A DNA stretch of 64,000 nt from Acanthamoeba sp. SK_2022b (GCA_027943245.1 JANDJZ010000077.1:1-64000); one strand, 5' to 3'; counted from the stretch's first letter, positions 48,145 through 57,163 are shown. Numbers and translations are program-made. Notes: generated from the letters alone by a model not told the origin.

Positions 48145-50665
48145 TAGCTAAGGGACTGCACTCCAGGGAATACCCTTATCGAGTACATCGAGTCGTTCAG
48201 CCATTCGGCATCCAACATTCACGGGTGGACCACGGGTGCGAGCTCCGCCCCAAAAAATGCCCTCCCTTGGCTCGCAGCCCAGCTTGCCTCTCATATCAAT
48301 ACGCGTGCGCACGTCCACAGCTCTGGCGCTGGTGTGCATCGGGTTCATCTTCTGCGTGCGATTTATGCACCGACGGTAATCAAGACGTTGGGTTGTATTT
48401 TAATTACATTATTCGGGATTTATTAGTGTTCTATTTATTTATTTATCTATTTATGATTCATTGTTCTCACTTGCGCGCCTCTTATCAACCCAGGATACCG
48501 GCCTCGCTCCTGCTGTTGCTCCTTTCTACGTTCCTCAGCTGGATCTTCGACCTGTCCACCAACGTAGTCCATCAACCTCACATCGGCTACTTGAAAGCAT
48601 GATGACTTCTTAACTATGTTTATTCATTTGTTCCAGCTGGGCTTGAAAGAGGTGGGCGTGTTGCCTCAAGGTCTACCCACGCCCTCCTGGGTCAATGCAG
48701 TCTCCTGGTGCTCACCTCTCGCTCTTGCGCGGCACGTGATATGTATACGCGTGTGCGTGTTGCGTTCCAAACGCGTGTCATGTGTGCTCACCGTCGTGGC
48801 TCGCCCCCCCAATTCGCGACAGGTCCAATATCGAGAAGACGTTCCCCGCTGCCGCGACGGTCTCGCTGCTGGGCTTCATCGAGTCCATCTCCGTCGCCAA
48901 GCAATTCGCGGCCAAACGGCAGTACCACATCAGCGTCGGTCAAGAGCTGCTGGCGCTGGGCGCTTGCAACCTGGGCGGCGCCTTCTTTCAAAGCTGTGCG
49001 TCTACCTCGCCACCAAAACCTCTCCTCAGGCCTTGCTCCTGCCTTCTTTTATTTTTATTTCTCTTTTTTTTGTTTGTATTTATTAATTATTTGTAAACCT
49101 CTTTCCATGCTGTCCCCAGTCCCGGTGACCGGCAGCTTGTCACGCTCGGCGGTCAATTATCAGGCGGGCTCCCGCTCGCCGCTCTCCTCGCTCTTCGCCG
49201 CCGGGCTCGTCAGTCTCACGCTCCTGTTCTTGACTCCCGGTACCCTTACGTGTGTGCGTGTGTGCGTGTGCCACACGATCCGTGATGCTGACGCTTTGGC
49301 CGATGATGGTCAATGGACCGGCGCAGCGTTCCGTTACACGCCCCTATTCGTGCTGGCGTCGATCGTGGTGTCGGCGGCGGTCCTCCTGATCGACTACGAG
49401 GAGGCCATCTTCCTCTTCAAGGTCGGAGACAGGGTCGACCTCGCCCAAATGCTCATCGTCTTCCTCGGGACCCTCCTGCTTGGCCCAGGTTCATCATAAC
49501 ACACACGACACACGCGCGCGCATAGAGAGAGAGAGAGAGAGAGATGGAGAGCTCATGTGATGCTCACGTCGCGACAGAGCTGGGCGTGATCGTGGCAATC
49601 GCGGTGTCGCTGGTGCAACTCATCTTCAAGTCGGCCAAACCCAACTTTGCGCGTCTGGGCCGCTTGCCGGGCACCCTCGTCTACAAGGATCTCAAGCGGT
49701 ACGGCCGTAGGGAGAGCGGCCCAGGCCTCACTCCCTCTCGCCGCTCCCGCTTTTTGCCTATTTGCACGCATGTGTGGGCCCACACGCTCACCTCACCCGC
49801 TTGTCCGCGTGTGCGTGTGCGTGTGCGTGTGCGTATGCGTATGCGTGTGCGTGTGCGTGTGCGTGTGGTAGTTTCCCTACGGCGCTTAGGCACAAGGGCC
49901 TCCTGATCGTGCGATTCGATTCCGATCTGTTCTTTGCCAACGTCAACTGGTACAAGCGCCGTCGTTTGCTTAAAGTCAACTAATCGGCCAAGCTCAATGC
50001 GATTCATTGCATGGCCCACTCACCCGGCCGCCCACAGGTTCAGAGAGACGCTGACGAAATATGAACAGAAGGCCAAGCATAAGATCTACGCCATCATTCT
50101 CGACGCCACTGGTATGCGCACGCACACGCACACATATCACACATCACACGCACGTATGGGACCGATGATGATGTTTGTGGTGGGGGGGGGGGCTATGGCA
50201 AGGCGTGAATACGCTGGACTCGACTTCGATCCACCTGCTGGAAGACCTGGTGCAGGAGTACAAGTCCAAGCACATCCGCTTCCTGTGGGCCAACGTCAAG
50301 GGCAGCGTCCGCGACACCATGAACACCTCCGGTGACTTCATTTTACTCTACACCTCGCCATCTGGGCGCAGCCCTCCGTGGCTTACGCCCATATGTGCGC
50401 GCGCAAATGGTGGTGAACAGGACTGGCGCTGAAGCTGGGGAAGGACAACTTCTTCCTGACGACGCACGACGCGGTGGACTACATGCTGGCTGAGCTCGAA
50501 GACCACGGCTTCATCACGCCCGAACTGCCACAGCCCACAGAGGACGAGCCCACGAGGGACCGCGACGAGGGCACGGAGGATGGCCTCGGTCTGGACGGGT
50601 ACAAGCTGGCCAGAGCTGCTCTCCTGCCCTACGGCGACACGGACCTAGAGCGAGGGCCAGTGTAG
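46169..50665 (+). CDS. SulP/SLC26-family anion transporter with STAS domain
   Basis: A plasma-membrane or organellar anion (sulfate-type) transporter. An unusually long hydrophilic N-terminus, about 300 residues, has helical stretches (AKADLVCMCYEFVRTYYEQI, KVLRLLDGFKRLQSRLAM) and a Ser/Glu-rich exon. The membrane core starts near 47160: FANLRSDMLAAITVGFMLIP, QGMSYALVADLPPIYGLYSA (the SulP signature), ELSVGPTAMVSLLIPEA, and AAATVSLLGFIESISVAKQF near 48850. It continues with VTGSLSRSAVNYQAGSRSPL near 49125 and ELGVIVAIAVSLVQLIFKSA near 49579. The C-terminal STAS domain is at about 49880-50440: LLIVRFDSDLFFANVNW and IYAIILDATGVNTLDSTSIH. It stops at 50665. The ATG at 46169 is the best start seen, but its donor phase does not match the next exon (46331), so the 5' end is unresolved. 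Confidence 0.85.
48086..48142. repeat. (GT)n microsatellite in an intron of the SulP gene
   Basis: A GT dinucleotide run of about 56 bp starting a few bases after a splice donor in the plus-strand gene. Confidence 0.95.
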
Positions 50666-50941
50666 CTTCTCAAAACGAATTTTGCCTATTATTTATGAGA
50701 TTGAGAGAACTTTTATTCATCTCTCCAAGCCACTCCCATACCTTGATTTCTGATGAGACATGAACTGGGTACATTGGACCACATCTACATCTTCTGCAAA
50801 GCCACACTTCTTTAATATCCCTCTTTGGAACCATCGTTTACGATGATGATCAAGCAACTGAGGCCGTAGCACGCACTGCCCAGAAGTTTGGATATTGGCC
50901 AGCTGGCAGCATACACAGCGCAGGCGATGATGAGTGATGTT

Positions 50942-50976
50942 GGATACGGCCACACTGCGCAGAAAGCACCGCTTCC
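50942..50976 (+). rRNA. 5S rRNA 5' fragment, copy A (positions 1-35)
   Basis: It begins GGATACGGCCACACTGCGCA and continues GAAAGCACCGCTTCC. This is the first 35 nucleotides of a 5S rRNA gene, as judged by the matching remainder at 57065-57163. It is followed by one extra A and then by a second copy of the same segment. It is the genomic upstream half of a 5S gene split by a retrotransposon. Confidence 0.85.
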
Positions 50977-50977
50977 A

Positions 50978-51013
50978 GGATACGGCCATACTGCGCAGAG
51001 AGCACCGCTTCCC
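50978..51013 (+). rRNA. 5S rRNA 5' fragment, copy B (positions 1-36), abutting the retrotransposon
   Basis: It again starts exactly at the 5S first nucleotide (GGATACGGCCATACTGCGCA) and runs through GAGAGCACCGCTTCCC, where retrotransposon sequence begins with a run of A. It differs from copy A at three positions. Its last 16 nt repeat the start of the 3' fragment at 57065, with one mismatch. Confidence 0.85.
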
Positions 51014-51280
51014 AAAAAAAACTTCCCGCCGCGAACAAGGCCACAGCTCCTGCTCCCCCCCCTGAACTCGGGTACACCCAACTCAAGAGATGAAGTGCTA
51101 TTTTGTATGAAGCTTGGAACGGTCAATCCAAGGATAAAAAACAATGCCAGAAGACCTAGTCTTCCGCCAAAACCGCGCACAGACAGCATCATAATTAATC
51201 ATACAAAACACTCGCATCTTCTCTCAGAAAGATGGACAAGGACACACCCACACTCTCTACCCATAAGCGAAAGCACGGAG

Positions 51281-52537
51281 ATGAGCAGGAAGGCACCCGC
51301 ACCTCAAAAACCACCCGCCCCGAGTCCAAATGTAACCCCCCCCAAATCACCAAAAAATTACCTCTCCCCCCAATTAACAAGAAAAAACCCACCCCACCGC
51401 CCAGCCCAACGACCAAGCAAGAGACTCATTGCAACCGAAACCGATGAGGAGAACACCACCCCCAGACCCAGGCCAGGCCATGAAACGAACCCGATCCCAG
51501 TGCCCCAACCAACCCAAGATCCCAACTGTGGATGGGGCGCCAAATACGCACAAGGCTGGGGTCAGGACTCAACCCCCACTGGGACCAGCACCTACTCATC
51601 AATCGAAGCCATCATCAACAAAATTCATAACACTACCCCAAGCAAAGACATTGAACAGGAGATTGCCAACGTCCTCAACTCCTATGTAGAAGCCAAGAAC
51701 AAGTCCATGGAGAGGACAATGAAGGTATCGACGATCAAACTGGCAGTCCTCAGAGACGCAGTCATGAAGGCCAGAGGAGGCGGCACCCCCCAAGAAGAGG
51801 AAGACCCGACAGTCTCAGTTATAGTCGCTGAGAACGTCAAGGAGGACTGGAACGCAGTACGCGCCTTCTTCAACAACATCAGGGGACTCGACCTGGAGAA
51901 CACCGTCCTGTTCCCGCAGACGAACAAACGTGCAGCGATCATAGCCTTTGAATCAGAAGAACACTGCACCCGCGCCCTCGACAAGATCCACAATGCCAGG
52001 AAGGAATGGCACATCGTCTCCTCCATCCCCTCACTAAAACAATCTGACTGTGCCCTCGACACCCCCCACACGGCTTACATCTACGCCCCAGACCTCCCAC
52101 TAGAAGCTCTCAAGACAATTTCCCCCTCCCCCATCAAGTCGGCTAAAACAACCAACGGGTCCATCACAGTCTCGTTCTACAGGGCAGAAGACTCCGCCGC
52201 GTTCATCGCACTCCACTCCATTGAGACTCCCTTGGGACTGGTGAACATCTCCAACTCCTACATTGGAAAGACAGAATTCAAGCTGCGCCTGAAAGGCACC
52301 CCGAAGAAGTGGCGCTCCTCCAACCTCCACAACTTCCTCAAGTCCCAAGGAGTCATCTTCAAGGAGGCGGAAATCGCGAGAAGCCCATTGGATGGACAGA
52401 ACCTCTCCTACAGCTGGATCAAGTTCGACTCTGCCAAAGACATGGTCGAAGCCTCTAACAAGACCCTGATCACCATAACAGGAGAGAGACTAACGTGGGA
52501 AGAACCCAGAAAACGTGGAATTGGTCGTGGACATTAA
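51281..52537 (+). CDS. LINE ORF1 protein with RRM-like repeats
   Basis: The nucleic-acid-binding (chaperone) protein of the retrotransposon, about 418 residues from ATG 51281 (SRKAPAPQKPPAPSPNV). The same frame is open upstream through the 5S-derived leader, with earlier ATGs at 51107 and 50927. The N-terminal quarter is Pro/Lys-rich and disordered. Residues about 110-175 look helical (YSSIEAIINKIHN, IEQEIANVLNSYVEAKNKSM). The rest has three segments with RRM-like alternation: TVSVIVAENVKEDWNAVRAF, then AYIYAPDLPLEALKTI with SITVSFYRAEDSAAFIAL, and finally FKLRLKGTPKKWRSSNLHNF with YSWIKFDSAKDMVEAS. No CCHC knuckle is present, unlike many I/R1-type ORF1 proteins. Its stop (TAA 52535-52537) lies inside the start of ORF2. 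Confidence 0.75.
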   Translation: MSRKAPAPQKPPAPSPNVTPPKSPKNYLSPQLTRKNPPHRPAQRPSKRLIATETDEENTTPRPRPGHETNPIPVPQPTQDPNCGWGAKYAQGWGQDSTPTGTSTYSSIEAIINKIHNTTPSKDIEQEIANVLNSYVEAKNKSMERTMKVSTIKLAVLRDAVMKARGGGTPQEEEDPTVSVIVAENVKEDWNAVRAFFNNIRGLDLENTVLFPQTNKRAAIIAFESEEHCTRALDKIHNARKEWHIVSSIPSLKQSDCALDTPHTAYIYAPDLPLEALKTISPSPIKSAKTTNGSITVSFYRAEDSAAFIALHSIETPLGLVNISNSYIGKTEFKLRLKGTPKKWRSSNLHNFLKSQGVIFKEAEIARSPLDGQNLSYSWIKFDSAKDMVEASNKTLITITGERLTWEEPRKRGIGRGH

Positions 52538-55500
52538 TAACCCAACATCCACACTCCCACCAAACCCTCTCCTGACAGTCGGCACATTAAACATACGAGG
52601 GGGCCTCCCCCAAAAAATGGACCACATCATACACCACTTCAATAAAAAACAACTCGACATACTCATCCTCACAGAAACCAAGACCTTTCACGAAGAATGG
52701 AGCAGAATCACCCCATACGGCTTTACTGTCACTCACAACGCCCCCTCAATTACCCAAAAAACAAGACAAGGAGGGTTAGCAGCACTATACCGCAACAACA
52801 TCGCACACCTCATCACAACGGAACAGCTAAACCAAACCCACCACCAACACCTCCTCCACATCTCAATCAGGGCCAACAACACCCCTGCCATGCATATAAT
52901 AGGAGTCTACGCACCTCACAAAAACAGAAACTTCTTCAACAACACAGTCCTTCCTATCACAAAGAAGTTAACGGAGTCAAACCCAACTATACTTATAGGC
53001 GACTTCAACGCGTGTGCACACAAGATAGACAAGAAAAACCCAAAAGGCTACATAAGCCCACACTTAATAAACCTAATGGAAACATGCGCGCTAAAAGATG
53101 CCTTCCGAGCACTCCACCCAACAAAACAAACCTTCTCCTGGACCAGATCTGGAAAGAACGGCAGTATCCAAGCTACTAGGATAGACACTGCACTAATATC
53201 TCACCACATAACCCCGATCAACGCCTCATACTCACCCACGCTGGTCGACACAGACCACCTAGCCTTCACATGCAGCTGGAGAAGAAACAACTACAACCCC
53301 TTCACCCCAGTGACTTACCGCAGAGCATTCAAAAGCAGACTTACCCAAGAAGAGGCTATACTCTTCAATGAGCGGATCAGCAACTGCACCTACACTGACA
53401 TTAGAGACAGAATTGCAACAGCGGCGGCCGCCACCATCCCAACCCCCCCTCCTAACAAAGCACGTAAACTAAACAAAGAAACCGCTAAACTTGTCAAAAA
53501 GTATGGCAAGCTCACGCGAAGCATCCATAGACTTTTAGCCACAGGCTCCCTCAAGCCAAAAGAAAGAGCACTTTTCTCAAGTAACGACAACAACGAATGG
53601 CTCACCGAAGCAAAAACCTCACAGAAATCACTCCGAAGACAGATGCGCAAAGCAATCCGATCGCAAAATAAAATAAAAATAAACACAAACGTCATGAGAC
53701 AGCGCAGAGATGCCAACCTCACTAACCAACTCCACTTCAAGAGACTTAAATCACACCTACACCCAAGAACCAACTCCCTACCACTAAACGTGCTAAATGA
53801 GCACCACAAACTGGTCACAGACCCAAAGGTAATCAAAGACGTAACCCGCACCTTCTGGTGTAGCTTGTTCACCAAAGGCCCTGCCCCAACAACCCCTATC
53901 CCAAACTGTTACACTAAAGAACGCCCACGCCTAACCATTAAAGATAATGAACAGATAACCAGACCCATCACACTGCAAGAACTAAATGACACCCTCGCAA
54001 AGATAAAAACAGATTCAGCCCCAGGCCCAGATGAAATCAACAACGCAATGCTCAAAGCCCTCAATGACAGAAACCGAGCAGATCTCCTCTCTTTCCTCAA
54101 CTCAGCAATGACTGACCCTGCACTCCTGGACAACCTCAACAGCGCAAAAATCTGGACCATCCACAAGAGAAACGACAAAGCAAACCTAAACAACTACCGA
54201 CCCATAGCACTCTGCCAAACAATATACAAACTCCTAACACTAATAATCAATAAACGCCTCTACGAAGCAGTAGAACAGCACAACATCCTCTCCAAAGCCC
54301 AAGCAGCCTTTCGAAAAGGGAGGTCAACCCAACTACACATAATCACCCTCCGCAATCTGATTGAGGAAGCCCTCACACTGAACCGCCCACTCTTTGCACT
54401 CTTTGTCGACCTGGAAAAAGCATATGACTCCCTGCCACACAGAGCCATAACACTTACCCTTCGCTACTACGGCGCCTCCCCGACTCTCCAAGAACTAATA
54501 AACAAATTGTACGACAATGCAAACACCACGGTGTGCACCCGCTATGGTGACACAGCCCCCTTCCCAACGGACAAAGGAGTCAAACAAGGAGACCCTTTAT
54601 CCCCTCTCCTCTGGAACCTATTCATCAACCCAGTAGTAGAACAGCTCCTACACACCCGCTCTGCTCACTCAACATCGCAAGGGGAAAAAATAGGCAACAT
54701 GGCCTTCGCAGACGACCTCACCATACTCAGCAGCTCTGGTGCCGACCTAGCCGAATCGCTGGCACTCTTCCAAAACTTCTGCAACTACCACAGACTCCAA
54801 ATTAGCCCCAGTAAGTCCATCATTGCAACCACCTCACTAGAAACCCTGTCCCTAGCAGTAGACACCCCAACAGGACCCCAACTCATACCCAACCTAGAAA
54901 AGAACAAAAGCGTCAAATACCTAGGCGCCCACATCCGGTTTGACCGACGCAAACCCGATGAACACTCCCTCACAAAGGAGTTTATAAAGAAAGCAAACTT
55001 CATCTCATCAAAAAGGATGAGCGCAGAAGCCAAAGCACACTTCCTGAACACATATGCCTTCCCAACCATCCTCTACGACACCCCGTCTCGTCCCCTCACT
55101 AAAAAAGCAGCAAACAATATAGACTGCGCGGCACGCAGAGTTATAATAAATGAACTGCACATCCGCAGCTGGTATGACAAAAACATTATGTACAGCCCAG
55201 ATGGGACGGGCCTCTCGCTTACTGAATTGAGCACAGCCCAACGATGGACTGCCCTATCCACCCTAACTACCATCTTCAATGGACCGGACTCACTAGCGCA
55301 GACCACAACGGCAAACAACCTAGCACTCTACCAAGACAAATCGCCAGACTTCCCCTTCCATGGCAAACCAATCTTGCGCCGAAACCTCCCCACCATAGCC
55401 GCCTTTATAGCAGCAGCTATAGAATGCGAGGTCCAAGTAATTTTCCCACACTTAGCACACCCAAACAACACCCACATGCAACCAACCCAACCCCCGCCGA

Positions 55501-56144
55501 TCCCACCCACGGCCCACACGTTAGACGTCTTCACCGATGGGTCTTTGAAAAATAGAGCAGCGGGTAGTGGTGTGGTCTTTCACTCCCACCCAAAGCCAAT
55601 CATACTAACCCACAGAACCCCTAGGGAACAATCAAATAACAACGCCGAGCTACACAGCATAGAAATTGCCCTGAAACACACGCCACTCGGCACCCCAGAA
55701 ATCAGGATCTTTATGGACAGCCAATACGCCATAAAAACGGCACAAAACTGCCTAAAAGACTCCCCAGACATACACCACCTCACCCCAAATAGAGAGACCA
55801 TCCTCAACATACGCAACCTAGCTAGCAAACACAACAAAATCACCTTCCACCACATCTACAGCCACGTCACCAAGAAGCTCAGCACTGATCCCAATAAATG
55901 GCAACCAAAGATCGAGGCGCAAAAAACAAACCTCCCCCTACACTACCCCACCGCCTGCAAACTTAACAACCTAGCTGATGAGGCGGCAAGAAAAGGCGCA
56001 GACCTCCCGCCACCCCCCTCAGCCTACGCCCGAGAAAGGGTGATCGTCCAAGACGGCTTCTCCTCCTCCCCAATCCCCAGACGGATCCTCCTACACAAAT
56101 GGAAGGACCAATGGGACAGACCCCCCCCAGGAACCCCCAAGTGA
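52494..56144 (+). CDS. LINE ORF2: AP-endonuclease, reverse transcriptase, RNase H
   Basis: The open frame runs from just after a TAA at 52491 to a TGA at 56142. No ATG precedes the endonuclease; the first in-frame ATG is about 52617, already inside that domain. Counting from 52515, the endonuclease has Asn in LNIRGG (about 26), Glu in LTETKT (55), GDFNA (160), RIDTAL (221) and DTDHLAF (245). The reverse transcriptase has YRPIAL (560), AFRKGRSTQ, FVDLEKAYDS (631), GVKQGDPLSPLLW (688), FADD (730) and KYLGAHIRF. RNase H has FTDGS (1005), NNAELHS (1042), MDSQYAI (1066) and LADEAAR (1153), so all acidic catalytic positions are kept. The frame continues past the TGA into a zinc-finger segment. ORF2 is +1 relative to ORF1 and overlaps it by 44 nt. 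Confidence 0.88.
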   Translation, partial: RGKNPENVELVVDINNPTSTLPPNPLLTVGTLNIRGGLPQKMDHIIHHFNKKQLDILILTETKTFHEEWSRITPYGFTVTHNAPSITQKTRQGGLAALYRNNIAHLITTEQLNQTHHQHLLHISIRANNTPAMHIIGVYAPHKNRNFFNNTVLPITKKLTESNPTILIGDFNACAHKIDKKNPKGYISPHLINLMETCALKDAFRALHPTKQTFSWTRSGKNGSIQATRIDTALISHHITPINASYSPTLVDTDHLAFTCSWRRNNYNPFTPVTYRRAFKSRLTQEEAILFNERISNCTYTDIRDRIATAAAATIPTPPPNKARKLNKETAKLVKKYGKLTRSIHRLLATGSLKPKERALFSSNDNNEWLTEAKTSQKSLRRQMRKAIRSQNKIKINTNVMRQRRDANLTNQLHFKRLKSHLHPRTNSLPLNVLNEHHKLVTDPKVIKDVTRTFWCSLFTKGPAPTTPIPNCYTKERPRLTIKDNEQITRPITLQELNDTLAKIKTDSAPGPDEINNAMLKALNDRNRADLLSFLNSAMTDPALLDNLNSAKIWTIHKRNDKANLNNYRPIALCQTIYKLLTLIINKRLYEAVEQHNILSKAQAAFRKGRSTQLHIITLRNLIEEALTLNRPLFALFVDLEKAYDSLPHRAITLTLRYYGASPTLQELINKLYDNANTTVCTRYGDTAPFPTDKGVKQGDPLSPLLWNLFINPVVEQLLHTRSAHSTSQGEKIGNMAFADDLTILSSSGADLAESLALFQNFCNYHRLQISPSKSIIATTSLETLSLAVDTPTGPQLIPNLEKNKSVKYLGAHIRFDRRKPDEHSLTKEFIKKANFISSKRMSAEAKAHFLNTYAFPTILYDTPSRPLTKKAANNIDCAARRVIINELHIRSWYDKNIMYSPDGTGLSLTELSTAQRWTALSTLTTIFNGPDSLAQTTTANNLALYQDKSPDFPFHGKPILRRNLPTIAAFIAAAIECEVQVIFPHLAHPNNTHMQPTQPPPIPPTAHTLDVFTDGSLKNRAAGSGVVFHSHPKPIILTHRTPREQSNNNAELHSIEIALKHTPLGTPEIRIFMDSQYAIKTAQNCLKDSPDIHHLTPNRETILNIRNLASKHNKITFHHIYSHVTKKLSTDPNKWQPKIEAQKTNLPLHYPTACKLNNLADEAARKGADLPPPPSAYARERVIVQDGFSSSPIPRRILLHKWKDQWDRPPPGTPK

Positions 56145-56738
56145 AAAGCCCTAGCCAGCCACCCTGACATGGCCCTTTATGGCTTCTTACTTAGAGCCAC
56201 TAAAAATCTCCTCCCCCTTCGAGCCAACCTTCACCAAACCTCCTCCAACCCAGCGCACGCAACCCCCACCTGCATCTGGTGCGAACACAACAACCAGGGA
56301 CACAAACTGGAAGACCTGGACCATGTCCTAGCCTCCTGCCCAGCACACGAGACTACACGACGTGAAGCACAAACGTCTCTAAACACCATCACAAAAAAAC
56401 TGGACACTATCCCCCTTATCCCCACCGCCTCAGCTACAGACTGGCTGGGCATACAACATACCCCAAAAGGACACTCCGACAGCCACTACAAGACCTTCCA
56501 CGCCATCCAGGCCACACTCCTCGCCACAAGCCACCGCATCTGGATCGATCGGTGCCTCTACCTGAACGCCTTGGGCCTCACATGCTCTGCGCAGCGCAAG
56601 ACAGCCCCTCCCGCCCCAGCAACAGCTGGGGTCGGAAAGGCTAGCGCATCGACAGGTGCAGGGACCCATGACGCAGACCAGGACCACCGCCGACCGAACC
56701 CAGCCCGACCAACCGATGACGTGACACCTGATGACTGA
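56145..56738 (+). pseudogene. C-terminal zinc-finger part of LINE ORF2, cut off by an in-frame TGA
   Basis: The same reading frame as ORF2 resumes directly after TGA 56142-56144: KALASHPDMALYGFLLRATK, then a C-x2-C...H...C...H pattern (CIWCEHNNQGHKLEDLDHVL, ASCPAH). This is the usual C-terminal finger of APE-type LINEs with RNase H. It continues TSHRIWIDRCLYLN and ends in a Pro/Ala/Asp-rich tail at 56738. There is an in-frame ATG at 56169, but as a separate small protein it makes little sense. It is more likely the detached end of ORF2, lost by a single nonsense mutation (CGA or similar to TGA) or reached by readthrough. Confidence 0.75.
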
Positions 56739-56837
56739 CCACGACAAGCCAACACAGCCAACACACCAACCCCGACCTTCACTGAGACTGCAGACCCGAC
56801 CGACCAACCCAACCACCCTTCCTGGGCGCACTCTTTT

Positions 56838-56863
56838 CCCCTCTCAAGCTGAGAGGGGTTTTT
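56838..56863 (+). other. Perfect 9-bp hairpin plus T-run in LINE 3' UTR
   Basis: CCCCTCTCA-AGC-TGAGAGGGG is followed directly by TTTTT. In shape it resembles a bacterial intrinsic terminator, but here it lies 100 bp downstream of the last LINE codon. It may be a 3' structure recognised by the element's reverse transcriptase, or a Pol III stop. Confidence 0.8.
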
Positions 56864-56915
56864 AACGAGGCGCCCCACCGACGCAGACACCACACAAGCA
56901 GAGACGAAAACTTTC

Positions 56916-56931
56916 CCCTCCTGCAGGAGGG
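56916..56931. other. 16-bp perfect palindrome in LINE 3' UTR
   Basis: CCCTCCTGCAGGAGGG is self-complementary and lies 53 bp after the T-run hairpin. Together they give the 3' UTR two stable stems, a common feature of LINE RNAs that are recognised by structure rather than by a poly(A) tail. Confidence 0.8.
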
Positions 56932-57064
56932 ACGGTGACCAGCTCCCAGCCGAATCCAAGGACCAGAGTGAGAGACTGCCATCACCACAGTGGGGGCTAC
57001 CGGGCTAACGCTAGAGGCCGCACAGGCACACGGTTAACCACTTTAACGACCATTACATGAACAT

Positions 57065-57163
57065 GAAAGCACCGCTTCCCATCCGAACAGCGAAGTTAAG
57101 CTGCGCCAGGCGGTGTTAGTACTGGGGTGGGCGACCACCCGGGAATCCACCGTGCCGTATCCT
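57065..57163 (+). rRNA. 5S rRNA 3' fragment (positions 21 to end), downstream of the insertion
   Basis: It starts GAAAGCACCGCTTCCCATCC and ends CACCGTGCCGTATCCT. It contains the whole internal control region and the 3' strand of the terminal helix (GTATCC pairs with GGATAC at the 5' fragments). Positions 1-20 plus these 99 nt give 119 nt, a normal 5S length. A TTTT run (57169-57172) follows as a Pol III terminator. The gene cannot yield normal 5S RNA because of the 6-kb interruption. Confidence 0.92.

Larger units (their letters stand above)
51014..57064 (+). mobile_element. Non-LTR retrotransposon (LINE) inserted in a 5S rRNA gene
   Basis: A 6.05-kb element in the same orientation as the 5S gene. 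The order is a 5' untranslated part starting with eight A, an ORF1 with RRM-like repeats, then ORF2 with AP-endonuclease, reverse transcriptase and RNase H. A C-terminal zinc-finger segment and a 3' UTR of about 325 bp with two perfect hairpins complete it. There is no poly(A) tail; the 3' junction reads ACATGAACAT next to 5S position 21. The coding strand is rich in A and C and poor in G, sharply unlike the host genes, which favour GC-ending codons. The APE-RT-RNH order suggests the I/R1/Tad1 group of LINEs. The boundaries are set by where the 5S match stops and resumes, giving a 15-16 bp target-site duplication (GAAAGCACCGCTTCC[C]). Confidence 0.9.

Noticed and set aside
56142..56144. TGA read as selenocysteine or reassigned codon
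   Set aside because: The host genes use TGA as a stop (for example GT64 at 3845 and SH2 kinase copy 1 at 8877), and no SECIS-like context was evident.
56838..56863. Bacterial rho-independent terminator
   Set aside because: The shape fits, but the surroundings are a eukaryotic LINE 3' UTR. There is no bacterial gene nearby.
51014..57064. Self-splicing intron or homing element in the 5S gene
   Set aside because: The element encodes an AP-type endonuclease, reverse transcriptase and RNase H, and has a target-site duplication. These mark a LINE, and a spliced 5S would not tolerate the duplication.
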